From: Streptomyces alanosinicus
GTDB lineage: Bacteria; Actinomycetota; Actinomycetes; Streptomycetales; Streptomycetaceae
NCBI RefSeq assembly: GCF_014650595.1
Contig: NZ_BMVG01000029.1
Coordinates: 25,632-89,631, forward strand
Direction: 5' to 3'
Length of the DNA stretch: 64,000 bases
The notes under the pieces were generated by a model. The model was not told where the DNA came from. It ran no database searches and worked only from the letters and a program-made list of their open reading frames with translations. Below, in pieces: positions 63,851 through 64,000 of this stretch (its first letter is position 1; the number at the start of each line of letters is the position of its first letter). The position numbers and the translations under genes are program-made.

Positions 63851-63926
63851 CTACGAGCTTCCACAGAATGTCGAGAACGGCATCTCGGAGAAGCGACCCC
63901 CCGATTACTCAGAAATGAGCGGCCGG

Positions 63927-63955
63927 TTCGACCGGCCAAAAACTTCTGATAAAGT
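63927..63955 (+). promoter_or_regulatory. rRNA operon promoter 3
   Basis: TTCGAC at 63927-63932 and TAAAGT at 63950-63955, spacer 17. The -35 box overlaps the right half of a perfect hairpin (GGCCGGT/ACCGGCC, 63921-63937). Confidence 0.6.
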
Positions 63956-64000
63956 CGGAACCGCCGGAAAGGAAACCGCGAGAAAGACGCGGGGAACTGG
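63956..64000 (+). ncRNA. 16S rRNA leader, partial
   Basis: The final bases (GCCGGAAAGGAAACCGCGAG and a GAACTGG end) match the well-known pre-16S leader of streptomycetes, including the GATAAAGTCGGAACCGCC context that starts just before. The 16S gene itself is past the window edge. Confidence 0.65.

Overview
The window is a high-GC actinobacterial chromosome segment, almost certainly Streptomyces. The coding style is typical (G/C third positions, frequent GTG and TTG starts, 4-base GTGA/ATGA overlaps, several apparently leaderless genes), and the gene set includes whiB, a SigB/SigF-family sigma module, five LytR-CpsA-Psr proteins, F420 genes, a sortase-anchored surface locus and, at the very end, an rRNA operon promoter region. 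From memory, the gene order resembles the S. coelicolor core region from about SCO3068 (sigI) down to sahH (SCO3023). The set gtrA, purK, purE, acyl-CoA dehydrogenase, LCP, sugar nucleotidyltransferase, fbiAB, whiB, DUF3499, manB, SIS protein, manA, sahH is also found together in mycobacteria.

Layout. 1-3424: N-terminus of an EamA-type transporter, a frameshifted ricin-lectin remnant, and a stress sigma factor divergent from a STAS antagonist and a GHKL anti-sigma kinase. 3500-5074: a second, divergent seryl-tRNA synthetase behind a serine-type T-box leader. 5276-9442: four genes for secreted or surface proteins, two with sortase signals and two membrane-anchored; the last three are translationally coupled. 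9534-13550: POT peptide transporter and a two-component system. 13596-18721: GtrA flippase-like protein, purKE, M19 dipeptidase, Old Yellow Enzyme with a divergent MerR regulator. 18846-24607: catalytically degenerate M19 paralogue ending inside a MITE-like repeat, two VOC proteins divergent from a CGNR regulator, UDP-glucose dehydrogenase, acyl-CoA dehydrogenase, and a truncated cutA. 25049-39000: copper-storage-type four-helix protein, five LCP phosphotransferase-like genes interleaved with a thioesterase and a glycosyltransferase, TIGR03089 protein, a secreted PGRP-type amidase, and a sugar-nucleotide pyrophosphorylase. This looks like a cell-envelope assembly block. 39193-43146: HhH DNA glycosylase, fbiB-fbiA and cysteine dioxygenase. 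43681-50877: whiB, a giant membrane glycosyltransferase coupled to a DUF5719 protein, a zincin-like protein and a DUF3499 protein. 51059-56440: manB, Trm112-like, SIS, manA and a cation-efflux protein. 56558-63721: fructose-type PTS enzyme II, sahH, an unknown protein, RDD and SpoIIM-like membrane proteins. 63722-64000: at least three sigma70-type promoters and the leader of an rRNA operon whose 16S gene lies just outside.

How the parts work together. Much of the window serves envelope construction: GDP-mannose supply (manA, manB, pyrophosphorylase), UDP-glucuronate supply, glycosyltransferases, LCP ligases, an amidase and surface-anchored proteins. Developmental and stress control (whiB, the sigI-type module, two-component system) sits among them. 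The observations I find most worth following are the Ser-specific T-box with its extra SerRS, the four-gene surface locus (similar in concept to Gram-positive DUF916/LPxTG clusters), the M19 pseudoenzyme, the truncated cutA, and the rRNA promoter array. All functional statements rest on reading the sequence and family knowledge; no database search was run.
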